NCBI GenBank assembly: GCA_039920345.1
Contig: JBDSDZ010000146.1
Span: forward strand, 1-26,724
Direction: 5' to 3'
DNA from: Croceibacterium_A sp039920345
GTDB taxonomy: Bacteria > Pseudomonadota > Alphaproteobacteria > Sphingomonadales > Sphingomonadaceae
Length of the DNA stretch: 26,724 nucleotides
In this document: in pieces, positions 1 to 6,105 of the stretch
Layout: each line of letters opens with the position of its first letter
Numbering within the stretch: the stretch's first letter is position 1
Notes under the pieces: generated by a model
Seen by the model: only the letters and a program-made list of their open reading frames with translations
What the model was told of the DNA's origin: nothing
The model's database searches: none
Program-made: the position numbers and the translations under genes

Positions 1-395
1 GACAGCAGGATCGCGGCGCGCTTGCGCTGGCCGGTGGAGAGGAAGCGCACCGGCACGTCGAGCAAGGTGTCGAGGCCCAGCAGCGCGACATTGCCGGGGC
101 CATATCCGCCGCGGTCGATCCGGCTCCAGAAATCGAACGCCCGGCCCAGCGGCAGGTCGCCATCGAGCGCCAGCCGCTCGTCGAGCAAGGCGGGTTGTTC
201 GGTGGTTTCGACCGCGCCTGCCAGCGGGCGCAGCAGGCCGGCGATAATGCGGATCAGGCTGGATTTGCCGGTGCCGTTGGGGCCGGCAATCTGGATCGCT
301 TCGCCGCCTGTCAGTTCGAACGACAGGCCGCGAAACAGCAGCCGCTCGCCGCGTTGGCAGGCGAGGTTTTTCACCGAGAGGCGGGGCCCTTCCAT
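1..395 (-). CDS. ccmA: Heme exporter ATP-binding protein CcmA (partial, 3' end outside window)
   Basis: This is the ATPase subunit of the CcmAB(CD) complex, which works at the inner membrane in cytochrome c maturation (system I) and powers release of heme from CcmE. The first 131 codons are present. Walker A GPNGTGKS lies at residues 38-45, and the ABC signature LSTGQRKR starts at residue 119, just before the window edge. The LSTGQ signature and a short, compact Walker A-to-signature spacing are typical of CcmA. The Walker B and the ccmB gene expected next would lie to the left of the window. The ATG at 395 was chosen because the protein then starts at the usual CcmA N-terminus and has a GCAGGCGG ribosome site just upstream. 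It is divergent from the dehydratase gene at 449, with 53 nt for both promoters. Confidence 0.88.
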   Translation of the reverse strand, partial: MEGPRLSVKNLACQRGERLLFRGLSFELTGGEAIQIAGPNGTGKSSLIRIIAGLLRPLAGAVETTEQPALLDERLALDGDLPLGRAFDFWSRIDRGGYGPGNVALLGLDTLLDVPVRFLSTGQRKRAAILL

Positions 396-448
396 CCGCC
401 TGCGCGTTAGGCCAAGGAACCGCCAGCGACAAGCGAGGGAGATGGATC

Positions 449-739
449 ATGGCCATTGCGCAACTGAGCAATGCCGAACGCGATGCGGCGCTGGCGAACT
501 TGCCCGAGTGGTCGCTGCGCGGCGATGGCCTGGCCATCGAACGCGCGCTCAAGTTCAAGGATTTCAGCGAGGCGTTCGCGTTCATGGCCCGCGTCGCGCT
601 GATTGCAGAAAAGCTCGACCACCATCCCGAATGGACGAACGTCTACAACACAGTCGAAATCACGCTGACCACGCATGACGCGGGTGGGCTGTCCGCGCGC
701 GATGTCAAAATGGCCAGCGCGATCGACGCGCTGCTCTAG
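449..739 (+). CDS. phhB: Pterin-4a-carbinolamine dehydratase
   Basis: This 96-residue cytoplasmic enzyme dehydrates 4a-hydroxytetrahydrobiopterin, recycling the pterin cofactor used by phenylalanine hydroxylase. The family motif is complete: His58-His59-Pro60, an aromatic residue at 66, His76 and a downstream Asp in GLSARD. These are the residues around the pterin pocket in this family. The length is normal (family about 95-115 aa). The ATG at 449 follows a clear GAGGGAG ribosome site at about 434-440. No phenylalanine hydroxylase gene is visible, so the true partner is unknown. Its stop codon overlaps the stop of the convergent peptidase gene, forming the tetranucleotide CTAG at 736-739. Confidence 0.93.
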   Translation: MAIAQLSNAERDAALANLPEWSLRGDGLAIERALKFKDFSEAFAFMARVALIAEKLDHHPEWTNVYNTVEITLTTHDAGGLSARDVKMASAIDALL

Positions 740-2748
740 GCCGACAACCCCTGCACGAATTCGGCGCCGGTCACGATTTCGGCGCTCGAGGCTTGCAGTT
801 CGCCCGCAAACCCCTCCGCCCGTCCGCCGAGCACTTTGGCGAGGAAGTTCTCGACCACGGCGTTGAAGGCGATGTTGTTGGTCGGTTTGGCGAAGCCGTG
901 GCCTTCGTCGGGAAACACCACGTAGGTCACCGGGATGTGGTGCTGCTCCATCGCGGCCACGATCTGGTCGCTTTCGCTCTGCTTGACGCGCGGATCATTG
1001 GCGCCCTGGCCAATCAGCAGCGGGCGGCAGATCCTGTCCGCCTTGTGCAGCGGGCTGCGCTCGATCAGCAGCGCCTTGCCGTCCTCGGTTTCCGGATTGC
1101 CCATGCGTTCGTGGAACTGCTTGACCATCGGCGCCCAGTACGGCGGGATCGTTTCGAGCAGGGTCATCAGGTTGGACGGGCCGACGATATCGACCCCGCA
1201 GGCGAACACTTCGGGCGTGAAGGCCAGTCCTGCCAGCGTGGCATAGCCGCCGTACGATCCGCCCATGATCGCCACTTTGTCGCGTTGGGCGATGCCCTTT
1301 GAGACCGCCCAATCGACCGCGTCGATCAGGTCATCATGCATCCTGGCGCCCCATTCACGGTTGGCGGCGTTGACGAACGCCTTGCCAAACCCGGTCGAGC
1401 CGCGGAAGTTGACGCTGAGCACCGCATAACCGCGATTGGCCAGCCACTGGTGCGCGCGGTTGAAGCCATAGCCATCGCGTGCCCACGGGCCGCCGTGGAC
1501 CAACAGCACCATCGGCGCTCCTTCGACAGGCTCAGGATGAGCGGAGCTATTGTCCGCCCCCGCTCGTGCTGAGCCTGTCGAAGCACGCCCACCCGGCGGC
1601 AGGGTCAGGTAGCTGACCAGCTTGAGCCCATCACGCGCGGTGATTTCCAGCGCCTGCATCGGCTGCAGCGGCGCGCCGACCAGCTCAGGCCGCGTGGTAT
1701 AAAGCTCGGTCAGCGTCTGCGCGGTGCGATCGTAGAGATAGGCCACCGCCGGGCCGGTCAGCGGATCGTTGCCGACCACCCACTTGGTGTCATCGTCGGT
1801 CCGACTCTGGACCCCGAATTCGCCCGGGAGCTGGCTGGCGAGCCAGTCGAGCGAGGCCTTCACCCCGGCATCGAGCGCGGTCCATTCGGTCTTCAGGTAA
1901 TTGGTCGCGTAGGCCTCGATCACGCCGGTCACCGGGTGGCGCATGGTGCCGCCGATGTCGGCCTGGTCGTCGCTCGCGAGCACTGTCTTGACGCCGGTTT
2001 CAGTGTCTTCGGCAATCAGCGCGGCGGTGTCGCGCCCGCGGCTGTCGATCCAGTAGAGCGTCTTGCCATCGGCGGTGTAGCCGGCGACCGAGGTCGTCAG
2101 GCTGTCTTCCATCGCGGTGGTTTCGCGCGGGGTTTCGGCCACCTTGGCATCGGTGATCTCGAACATGTCGGTTCCGCCAGCGTCGTTCTGGCGCACCGCC
2201 CAGCGCAGCGTCAGCGCATCGTCGGCGAGGAACCCGGCGTAGCTGTCGTTCTGCATCACCAGCTCGAGCGCGCCGCTCCCGAGGTCGAGCCGGTAGACAT
2301 CGTGGAACACTTCGTTGCGGTTGTTGAGGCCGATCAGGACCTCGTCCTTGATCGCGTGCGAGCTGCCGATGAAGCGCACGCGGGTCTTGTCGAACGGGGT
2401 CAGGTTGCGCTCCTCGCCGCTGGCGAGGTTGACCTGGTAGAGCAGGTAATTCTCGTCGCCCGCCTTGTCCTGGATGTAGAGCACGCTGTCGGACAGCGAC
2501 GAGAAGAAGAACCCCGGGATCGGCCGGTCGGTCGAATGCGTCATCAGCCGCGCCGCCGAAGGATCGCTGGCCGGCGCCACCCACACATTCATCACGCCGT
2601 CCTGCGGCGCCATCCAGCCAAGCCATTGCCCGTCAGGGCTGACCGCGCCGCCAACCCGCGTCGGGTTGCCGTACAACGCCTCGCGCGGGATCAACGGGAC
2701 CTGCGCCACGCGGTCGGCGGCGGACGGAAGCGTGGCGAGATCGGTCAT
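736..2748 (-). CDS. S9-family serine peptidase (prolyl oligopeptidase / acylaminoacyl-peptidase type)
   Basis: The 670-residue protein is a predicted cytosolic peptidase with an N-terminal beta-propeller-like half (about residues 20-380) and a C-terminal alpha/beta-hydrolase half. The catalytic triad is readable: Ser498 in GGSYGGYA, Asp585 in GANDPRV and His617 in DEGHGF, with the oxyanion region VHGGPWARDGYGF near residue 416. No signal peptide is seen. The ATG at 2748 is preferred over the in-frame TTG at 2763 because AGGA lies about 8 nt upstream of it. Residues about 389-410 are encoded by a palindromic repeat inserted in frame in the linker just before the hydrolase domain. The family likely degrades short peptides; the exact substrate cannot be read from the sequence. 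Confidence 0.92.
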   Translation of the reverse strand: MTDLATLPSAADRVAQVPLIPREALYGNPTRVGGAVSPDGQWLGWMAPQDGVMNVWVAPASDPSAARLMTHSTDRPIPGFFFSSLSDSVLYIQDKAGDENYLLYQVNLASGEERNLTPFDKTRVRFIGSSHAIKDEVLIGLNNRNEVFHDVYRLDLGSGALELVMQNDSYAGFLADDALTLRWAVRQNDAGGTDMFEITDAKVAETPRETTAMEDSLTTSVAGYTADGKTLYWIDSRGRDTAALIAEDTETGVKTVLASDDQADIGGTMRHPVTGVIEAYATNYLKTEWTALDAGVKASLDWLASQLPGEFGVQSRTDDDTKWVVGNDPLTGPAVAYLYDRTAQTLTELYTTRPELVGAPLQPMQALEITARDGLKLVSYLTLPPGGRASTGSARAGADNSSAHPEPVEGAPMVLLVHGGPWARDGYGFNRAHQWLANRGYAVLSVNFRGSTGFGKAFVNAANREWGARMHDDLIDAVDWAVSKGIAQRDKVAIMGGSYGGYATLAGLAFTPEVFACGVDIVGPSNLMTLLETIPPYWAPMVKQFHERMGNPETEDGKALLIERSPLHKADRICRPLLIGQGANDPRVKQSESDQIVAAMEQHHIPVTYVVFPDEGHGFAKPTNNIAFNAVVENFLAKVLGGRAEGFAGELQASSAEIVTGAEFVQGLSA
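1521..1583. repeat. REP-like inverted repeat inside the peptidase reading frame
   Basis: The arms CTTCGACAGGCTCAG (1521-1535) and CTGAGCCTGTCGAAG (1569-1583) are perfect 15-bp inverted repeats. Inside them, GAGCGG (1539-1544) pairs with CCGCTC (1560-1565), leaving a loop of 15 nt. The element is 63 bp, exactly 21 codons, and is read as Ala-Ser-Thr-Gly-Ser-Ala-rich then Pro-Glu-Pro-Val-Glu-Gly sequence. From memory, this motif is scattered through Sphingomonadales genomes. One arm reappears at 23669-23686. Confidence 0.85.
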
Positions 2749-2773
2749 CGGGGGCGTCCTCAACTGTGTTGTC

Positions 2774-2803
2774 TGCCTAATACACCAGCCGATGCATCAG
2801 GCA
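2774..2803 (-). terminator. Stem-loop downstream of glycosylase-tail copy 1 (candidate terminator)
   Basis: Read on the minus strand, TGCCTGAT and ATTAGGCA form an 8-bp stem (one G-U pair) with a 14-nt loop. It begins 11 nt after the TAA stop of the tail at 2815-2843. There is no T-run after it, so an ordinary intrinsic terminator is not proven. Matching stem-loops of different sequence follow the other two copies. Confidence 0.4.
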
Positions 2804-2814
2804 ATGGCCACAAT

Positions 2815-2843
2815 TTAGAGCGCCGGATTGTTATAACAATGCC
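2815..2843 (-). repeat. Glycosylase 3'-end copy 1 (minimal, att-like)
   Basis: Bases 2821-2843 match the 3' end of the intact glycosylase gene base for base, including the palindrome ATTGTTATAACAAT (2827-2840). Read on the minus strand the copy encodes HCYNNPAL followed by a TAA stop at 2815-2817, the same eight residues that end the intact protein. Beyond 2843 the match stops abruptly. The Leu codon and stop (CTC TAA) differ from the intact gene (TTG TGA), so this tail did not come from a recent copy of the present gene end. It may be the original chromosomal end, displaced by insertions. Confidence 0.75.
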
Positions 2844-3110
2844 GCCACCGGTTTGCGTGTAAGCTCGGGAGGCCTGCACTTGCCCCGCCATCAGGAATGC
2901 GCGCTCCATTGCGGACATTCGGCCAATGGACCGATAGCCTAAAGTCGGCTTCGGCTTTCAGCGACCGAGACACCAGGAGTCGGGTTCTCTTCATTAAATC
3001 AAATCGGTTGTGATTTTGACCAGGAGCCGGATGTTAAATGCTGCACTGCAGCAACCAAACGCGAATTGGGTCGTTCAGGAGGTCAATAGCGGCCTTATTG
3101 ACGGAAAAAC

Positions 3111-4223
3111 ATGAACTTGGCGACCCCTCCCTTCATCCGTAGCCTTCCCGGTCTGGCGGCCAAGAATTCTCCTCGCTTGGCGCAATTCGCAGGCTTTGGC
3201 TCTAATCCCGGCAATCTCGACGCTTGGTGCTTCATGCCGGAGCAGGCGGGCGAAGAGAAACTGCCGCTCGTCGTGGTGCTCCACGGCTGCACCCAGACGG
3301 CACGCGGATACGATCAGGGAAGCGGGTGGTCGGCGTTGTCCGAGGCCTACGGTTTTGCGGTTCTTTTTCCCGAGCAGAAACGGTCCAACAACGCCACCTT
3401 GTGCTTTAACTGGTTTGAGCCCGGCGACACGCGGCGCGGATTGGGTGAAGCGGCGTCCATCGCCCAAATGGTCCAGGCGTTGATCGTACAGCATTCGATC
3501 GATCCGCAACGCGTGTTCATCACGGGCCTGTCTGCCGGCGGGGCTATGACATCCTCGATGCTTGCGACCTATCCGGAGTTGTTCGCAGGGGGCGCAATCC
3601 TCGCCGGCCTGCCGCATGGTGCTGCGGCGAGCATGCAGGAAGCATTCCAGCAAATGCGGTCACCCTCGCCATCGCGCAAATCCAGTTCCAATGCGATCAA
3701 GACTGCGTCGAGGCATGCCGGTCCCTGGCCGGTAATCTCAGTCTGGCATGGTACTGAGGATGCTGTGGTCCACCCAACCAATGCAGATGCAATCGTACAA
3801 CAGTGGCTGCAAGTTCACGGTATCTCCGACACCGCAGCTATACGCGAGATGGTCGATGGCCATCAGCACCGTGTGTGGCGAAATGCGGTCGGAAAGCTCC
3901 TTGTGGAGGAATACTCGGTGGCTGGCATGGGGCATGGCACGCCGCTGGACACCACCGGTGACTGCTGCTGCGGCGAAACTGGCGCATTCATGATCGAAGC
4001 CGGAATTTCGTCCACTGTTCACAGTGCCAAGAGTTGGGGCTTGCTGAAGACGCGGCGCAGCCACAAATTACCGGATCAAGCCCTCGTGGCAGCTGGGAGG
4101 GAAGTGCGCAAGACAGGTCACGGAGGGCAAGTGCACGCCACAAAATCCCGCGACATGCCTGCCCGCGACCGGCTTACCCATATCATTGAAAATGCGCTGC
4201 GGGCCGCCGGGCTCATGAAATAA
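3111..4223 (+). CDS. PHB-depolymerase-family esterase (LpqC/COG3509-like)
   Basis: This 370-residue alpha/beta-hydrolase of the short-chain polyhydroxyalkanoate depolymerase or feruloyl-esterase-like family probably hydrolyses a short ester substrate. The oxyanion motif HGCTQ is at 58-62, the lipase box GLSAGG carries nucleophile Ser141, Asp217 lies in HGTEDAVV and His275 in GMGHGTPL. No signal peptide is visible, so a cytoplasmic or otherwise exported location is open. A cysteine cluster DCCCGETG lies near residue 285. The C-terminal roughly 60 residues (KTRRSHKLP onward) are basic and not recognisable. The ribosome site is weak (ACGGA). Codon usage is less GC-biased than in the dcw genes, and it sits alone between two copies of the glycosylase tail, consistent with acquisition by transfer. 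Confidence 0.85.
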   Translation: MNLATPPFIRSLPGLAAKNSPRLAQFAGFGSNPGNLDAWCFMPEQAGEEKLPLVVVLHGCTQTARGYDQGSGWSALSEAYGFAVLFPEQKRSNNATLCFNWFEPGDTRRGLGEAASIAQMVQALIVQHSIDPQRVFITGLSAGGAMTSSMLATYPELFAGGAILAGLPHGAAASMQEAFQQMRSPSPSRKSSSNAIKTASRHAGPWPVISVWHGTEDAVVHPTNADAIVQQWLQVHGISDTAAIREMVDGHQHRVWRNAVGKLLVEEYSVAGMGHGTPLDTTGDCCCGETGAFMIEAGISSTVHSAKSWGLLKTRRSHKLPDQALVAAGREVRKTGHGGQVHATKSRDMPARDRLTHIIENALRAAGLMK

Positions 4224-4332
4224 AGCTAGGTGTCGAATCAAATGTCGTTCACGCGCTCTCGTCGTCGATAGGCGCTCAGGCTCCATTTCCAACGTTGCGG
4301 CCCAGACGGACCGACAGTTGCTGGCCCGAAGC

Positions 4333-4348
4333 CAGTCGCTGGCGACTG
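4333..4348 (+). terminator. Hairpin after the esterase gene
   Basis: CAGTCGC and GCGACTG are perfect complements separated by TG, and a second small stem CTGGC/GCCAG (4321-4335) abuts it. It lies 110 bp past the esterase stop and has no T-run. It could help end the esterase transcript, but this is weak evidence. Confidence 0.25.
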
Positions 4349-4357
4349 CACCATCCC

Positions 4358-4386
4358 ATTTCCGCTCTCCACCGAAATGCGGAAAT
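4358..4386 (-). terminator. Stem-loop downstream of glycosylase-tail copy 2 (candidate terminator)
   Basis: ATTTCCGC (4358-4365) and GCGGAAAT (4379-4386) form a perfect 8-bp stem with a 13-nt loop. It starts exactly 12 nt after the stop codon of the detached fragment, the same spacing as behind the intact gene, yet its sequence is unrelated. It was probably the terminator or 3'-end structure of the gene from which the fragment came. Confidence 0.45.
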
Positions 4387-4392
4387 ACATCT

Positions 4393-4497
4393 CAAACTTC
4401 ACGACGCCGGATTGTTATAACAATGCCAGGTCAGGATCGCGACGGCGCCGCGGTGCGGGCGCCAGGCTTCGGCCAGGATGCGCACATCTTTCTCGCT
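4393..4497 (-). pseudogene. Detached 3' fragment of a DNA glycosylase gene (copy 2)
   Basis: By hand alignment the 105 bp match 5408-5512, the end of the intact glycosylase gene, at 98 positions. The frame is open and encodes the last 32 residues, from SEKDVR to NNPAS, then TGA. Of seven differences, five are synonymous; the other two change Thr to Ile and the final Leu to Ser. The match ends sharply at 4497, so no 5' part exists and the piece cannot make enzyme. It contains the palindrome ATTGTTATAACAAT (4411-4424). The pattern fits a displaced 3' end from a related allele better than decay of a local duplicate. Confidence 0.85.
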
Positions 4498-4506
4498 CGA
4501 AAACGC

Positions 4507-4538
4507 GAATGTCCGCTCTGGGTGGAAAGCAGACATTC
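4507..4538. repeat. Imperfect inverted repeat next to the detached fragment
   Basis: GAATGTCCGCT (4507-4517) and AGCAGACATTC (4528-4538) pair over 11 bp with one mismatch (G-U when transcribed on one strand) and a 10-nt loop. It begins 10 bp beyond the sharp end of the glycosylase fragment and 31 bp past the stop of the LuxR-type gene. It could be an element end or that gene's terminator. Confidence 0.55.
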
Positions 4539-4568
4539 CTTTTCCTTGGTAAGAAAGCTCGCCCCCCG

Positions 4569-5297
4569 TCAGCGCCCGGCGGGACCCCCCGGTTGGAGAA
4601 TGCCGCCGGCCATCCTGCCCTCGGGGTCGAGCGCGGCTGACATCATCACTTCGCCGTTGGCGAACACCAGGTTGTAGGCGTCGTCGCCCCTCGCGCCGCG
4701 CTCGCGGAAAGTCACCGACTTCAGCTCGCCCATCCCGCTGAACATGGCATGCGTCATGGGCAGGTCCCGGCGGACGACTTCGGCGAACTGGGGAGAGAGC
4801 TTGTCGTAATCGGGCGAGCCGCTCGCCAGCCCGGCGACAAGTGTCCGCAAGGCAGCCTCGGTGCCGGGGGTCGGCACCGAGGCGGGGGCAAACACCTGTT
4901 CTCCAGGGGGGCGCACCGATTGGTTATCAGGCGCTTGCGAGAGCGACGCGGGCTGCAAAAGCAACGCGAGTACAATGGCTCCAATCAGGATCATGATGAA
5001 CACTCCGAGGACTGTTGGACGAGTGAACGCTGAGTGCAGAGGAAGCGCATCAGAAACTAGGTCCGGTGATTGGGCTACCGCTTGACCGTACCCTTCGGCC
5101 TCACGGAGCATCCGAGCGGCTTCCAAGGACGACGTCGCGCCAAGCTTGGTGCGCGCCATCTTGAGGCGCTTCTCGACTGCATGGTGCGAAATGCCGAGAT
5201 CCGCGGCGATTTCCTTGGCAGACTTATGCTGTAGCCATTGCCGCAGGCAAACCCGCTCGCGCTCCGTCAATCTCGAAAGTGACTCGCGGTCGTCCAT
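4569..5297 (-). CDS. Membrane-anchored LuxR-type (GerE HTH) regulator with extracytoplasmic domain
   Basis: The 242-residue protein has three parts. Residues about 8-65 are a LuxR C-terminal helix-turn-helix (LTERERVCLRQW, then KSAKEIAADLGISHHAVEKR), placed unusually at the N-terminus. Residues about 95-114 form one hydrophobic helix (VLGVFIMILIGAIVLALLL). Residues about 120-242 are a presumed periplasmic domain containing YDKLSPQFAEVVRRDLP and a beta-rich end, resembling small domains that I remember attached to beta-lactamase-like hydrolases. This suggests a one-component membrane sensor that binds DNA; the ligand and targets are unknown. No clear ribosome site precedes the ATG at 5297. It sits alone between two glycosylase-tail copies and is likely acquired. 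Confidence 0.75.
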   Translation of the reverse strand: MDDRESLSRLTERERVCLRQWLQHKSAKEIAADLGISHHAVEKRLKMARTKLGATSSLEAARMLREAEGYGQAVAQSPDLVSDALPLHSAFTRPTVLGVFIMILIGAIVLALLLQPASLSQAPDNQSVRPPGEQVFAPASVPTPGTEAALRTLVAGLASGSPDYDKLSPQFAEVVRRDLPMTHAMFSGMGELKSVTFRERGARGDDAYNLVFANGEVMMSAALDPEGRMAGGILQPGGPAGR

Positions 5298-5375
5298 TGA
5301 TGAATGGATAACGACTGTCGTCGCTCGTCGATAGTACGGTCCGCTGGTAAAACGGGCCAGAACGGCGTTTATCGC

Positions 5376-5401
5376 GTGTCCGCCTTCACCTTAACGGACA
5401 C
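5376..5401 (-). terminator. Stem-loop downstream of the intact glycosylase gene (candidate terminator)
   Basis: GTGTCCG (5376-5382) and CGGACAC (5395-5401) are a perfect 7-bp inverted repeat with a 12-nt loop, starting 12 nt after the glycosylase stop. No T-run follows. It lies 79 bp upstream of the LuxR-type gene's start on the same strand, so it could alternatively be an operator for that gene. Confidence 0.45.
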
Positions 5402-5407
5402 TCACCC

Positions 5408-5512
5408 CAAACTTCACAACGCCGGATTGTTATAACAATGCCAGGTCAGAATCGCGACTGCGCCGCGGTGGGGGCGCCAAGCTTCGGCCAGGGTGCGCAC
5501 GTCTTTCTCGCT
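5408..5512 (-). repeat. Glycosylase 3'-end copy 3 (within and just past the intact gene)
   Basis: This block is the partner of 4393-4497 (98 of 105 bases identical) and, over its central 23 bases, of 2821-2843. The palindrome ATTGTTATAACAAT lies at 5427-5440 and encodes the CYNN part of the protein tail. Identity with copy 2 runs 6 bp past the stop codon, then ends. Confidence 0.85.
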
Positions 5513-6031
5513 GGGGCGTTCTGCCAGGCCAAGTATCTTGCCGAGGCCCGCTTGCACCGCGAGGTCACCCGCCGGCCAGATGTCGGCGCGGCCTTCGGCG
5601 AACAGCAGGTAGATTTCCGCTGACCAGCGCCCGATGCCCTTGATCCGGATCAGCTCGGCAATCGCTTCTTCGTCATCGGCGGGTAAGTGGTCGAGATCGA
5701 GTTCGCCGCTGACCACCAGTTCGCACAGCGAGCGGGCATAACCTTGCTTTTGGCGCGATAGGCCGCAGGCCCGCAGCGCGTCGAAATCGGCATCGAGCAG
5801 GTCTTGCGGCGGGACATCGTCGCCCAGTAGCGCCTCCAGCTTGCGCCACACGCTGGCCGCCGCCGCCACGCTCACTTGCTGGCCGACAATCGTGCGCAGC
5901 AAGGTGCGGTAGCCGGTCTCGCGGATGCGCGGTTCGGGATAACCGGCGCGGGCCAGCGCCGCGGCAAACGCGGGCTCCTGCGCGGCTACGGCATCGAGAC
6001 CATGGATCAGTTGCTCTGCCGTCAGTCCCAT
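5414..6031 (-). CDS. DNA-3-methyladenine glycosylase (HhH-GPD, AlkA/MagIII-like)
   Basis: This base-excision repair enzyme removes alkylated bases such as 3-methyladenine. Its 205 residues form an HhH-GPD fold only, lacking the N-terminal domain of E. coli AlkA. The motif RTIVGQQVS is at 46-54, the helix-hairpin-helix KGIGRWSAE at 131-139 and the catalytic Asp156 in AGDLAVQAG, with the conserved end AEAWRPHRGAVAILTWH. The start is uncertain. The ATG at 6031 has GGGGG 9 nt upstream; an ATG at 6040 and a TTG at 6055 are also in frame. The gene end has been duplicated twice downstream. It is divergent from the ferredoxin gene, with 74 nt between. Confidence 0.9.
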   Translation of the reverse strand: MGLTAEQLIHGLDAVAAQEPAFAAALARAGYPEPRIRETGYRTLLRTIVGQQVSVAAAASVWRKLEALLGDDVPPQDLLDADFDALRACGLSRQKQGYARSLCELVVSGELDLDHLPADDEEAIAELIRIKGIGRWSAEIYLLFAEGRADIWPAGDLAVQAGLGKILGLAERPSEKDVRTLAEAWRPHRGAVAILTWHCYNNPAL

Positions 6032-6105
6032 TTGCTCCATCCCCCAGCTTGCCAAATCGGGCCGCAGTCCGTAGCAGCCCGGCGCCTGAAAGGAACTTGC
6101 ATTCG

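Larger units (their letters stand above)
2749..3110. other. Gene-free stretch between peptidase and esterase genes
   Basis: This 362-bp stretch contains no convincing reading frame. It holds the 5' region of the minus-strand peptidase gene, a stem-loop (2774-2803), the minimal glycosylase 3'-end copy (2815-2843), a short hairpin AAAGTCGGCTTCGGCTTT at 2941-2958, and the upstream region of the esterase. From about 2810 on, it is visibly richer in A and T than the flanking core genes. I see no convincing promoter boxes. Confidence 0.6.
4224..4568. other. Gene-free stretch between esterase and LuxR-type gene
   Basis: These 345 bp hold four structures. In order they are a 7-bp stem hairpin (4333-4348), an 8-bp stem-loop (4358-4386), a 105-bp detached piece of a glycosylase gene (4393-4497) and an 11-bp imperfect inverted repeat (4507-4538). 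I see no intact gene. Confidence 0.65.

Noticed and set aside
2749..2763. Upstream TTG start for the S9 peptidase
   Set aside because: It would add five residues; the ATG at 2748 has better ribosome-site spacing.
1936..2862. Plus-strand frame opposite the peptidase (308 codons)
   Set aside because: It is antisense to the confident S9 gene, without domain features, and it runs through the glycosylase-tail repeat.
2821..5446. Palindrome copies as integron attC sites
   Set aside because: They lack the GTTRRRY and RYYYAAC core pair and variable attC stem, lie inside a coding 3' end, and no integron integrase is present.
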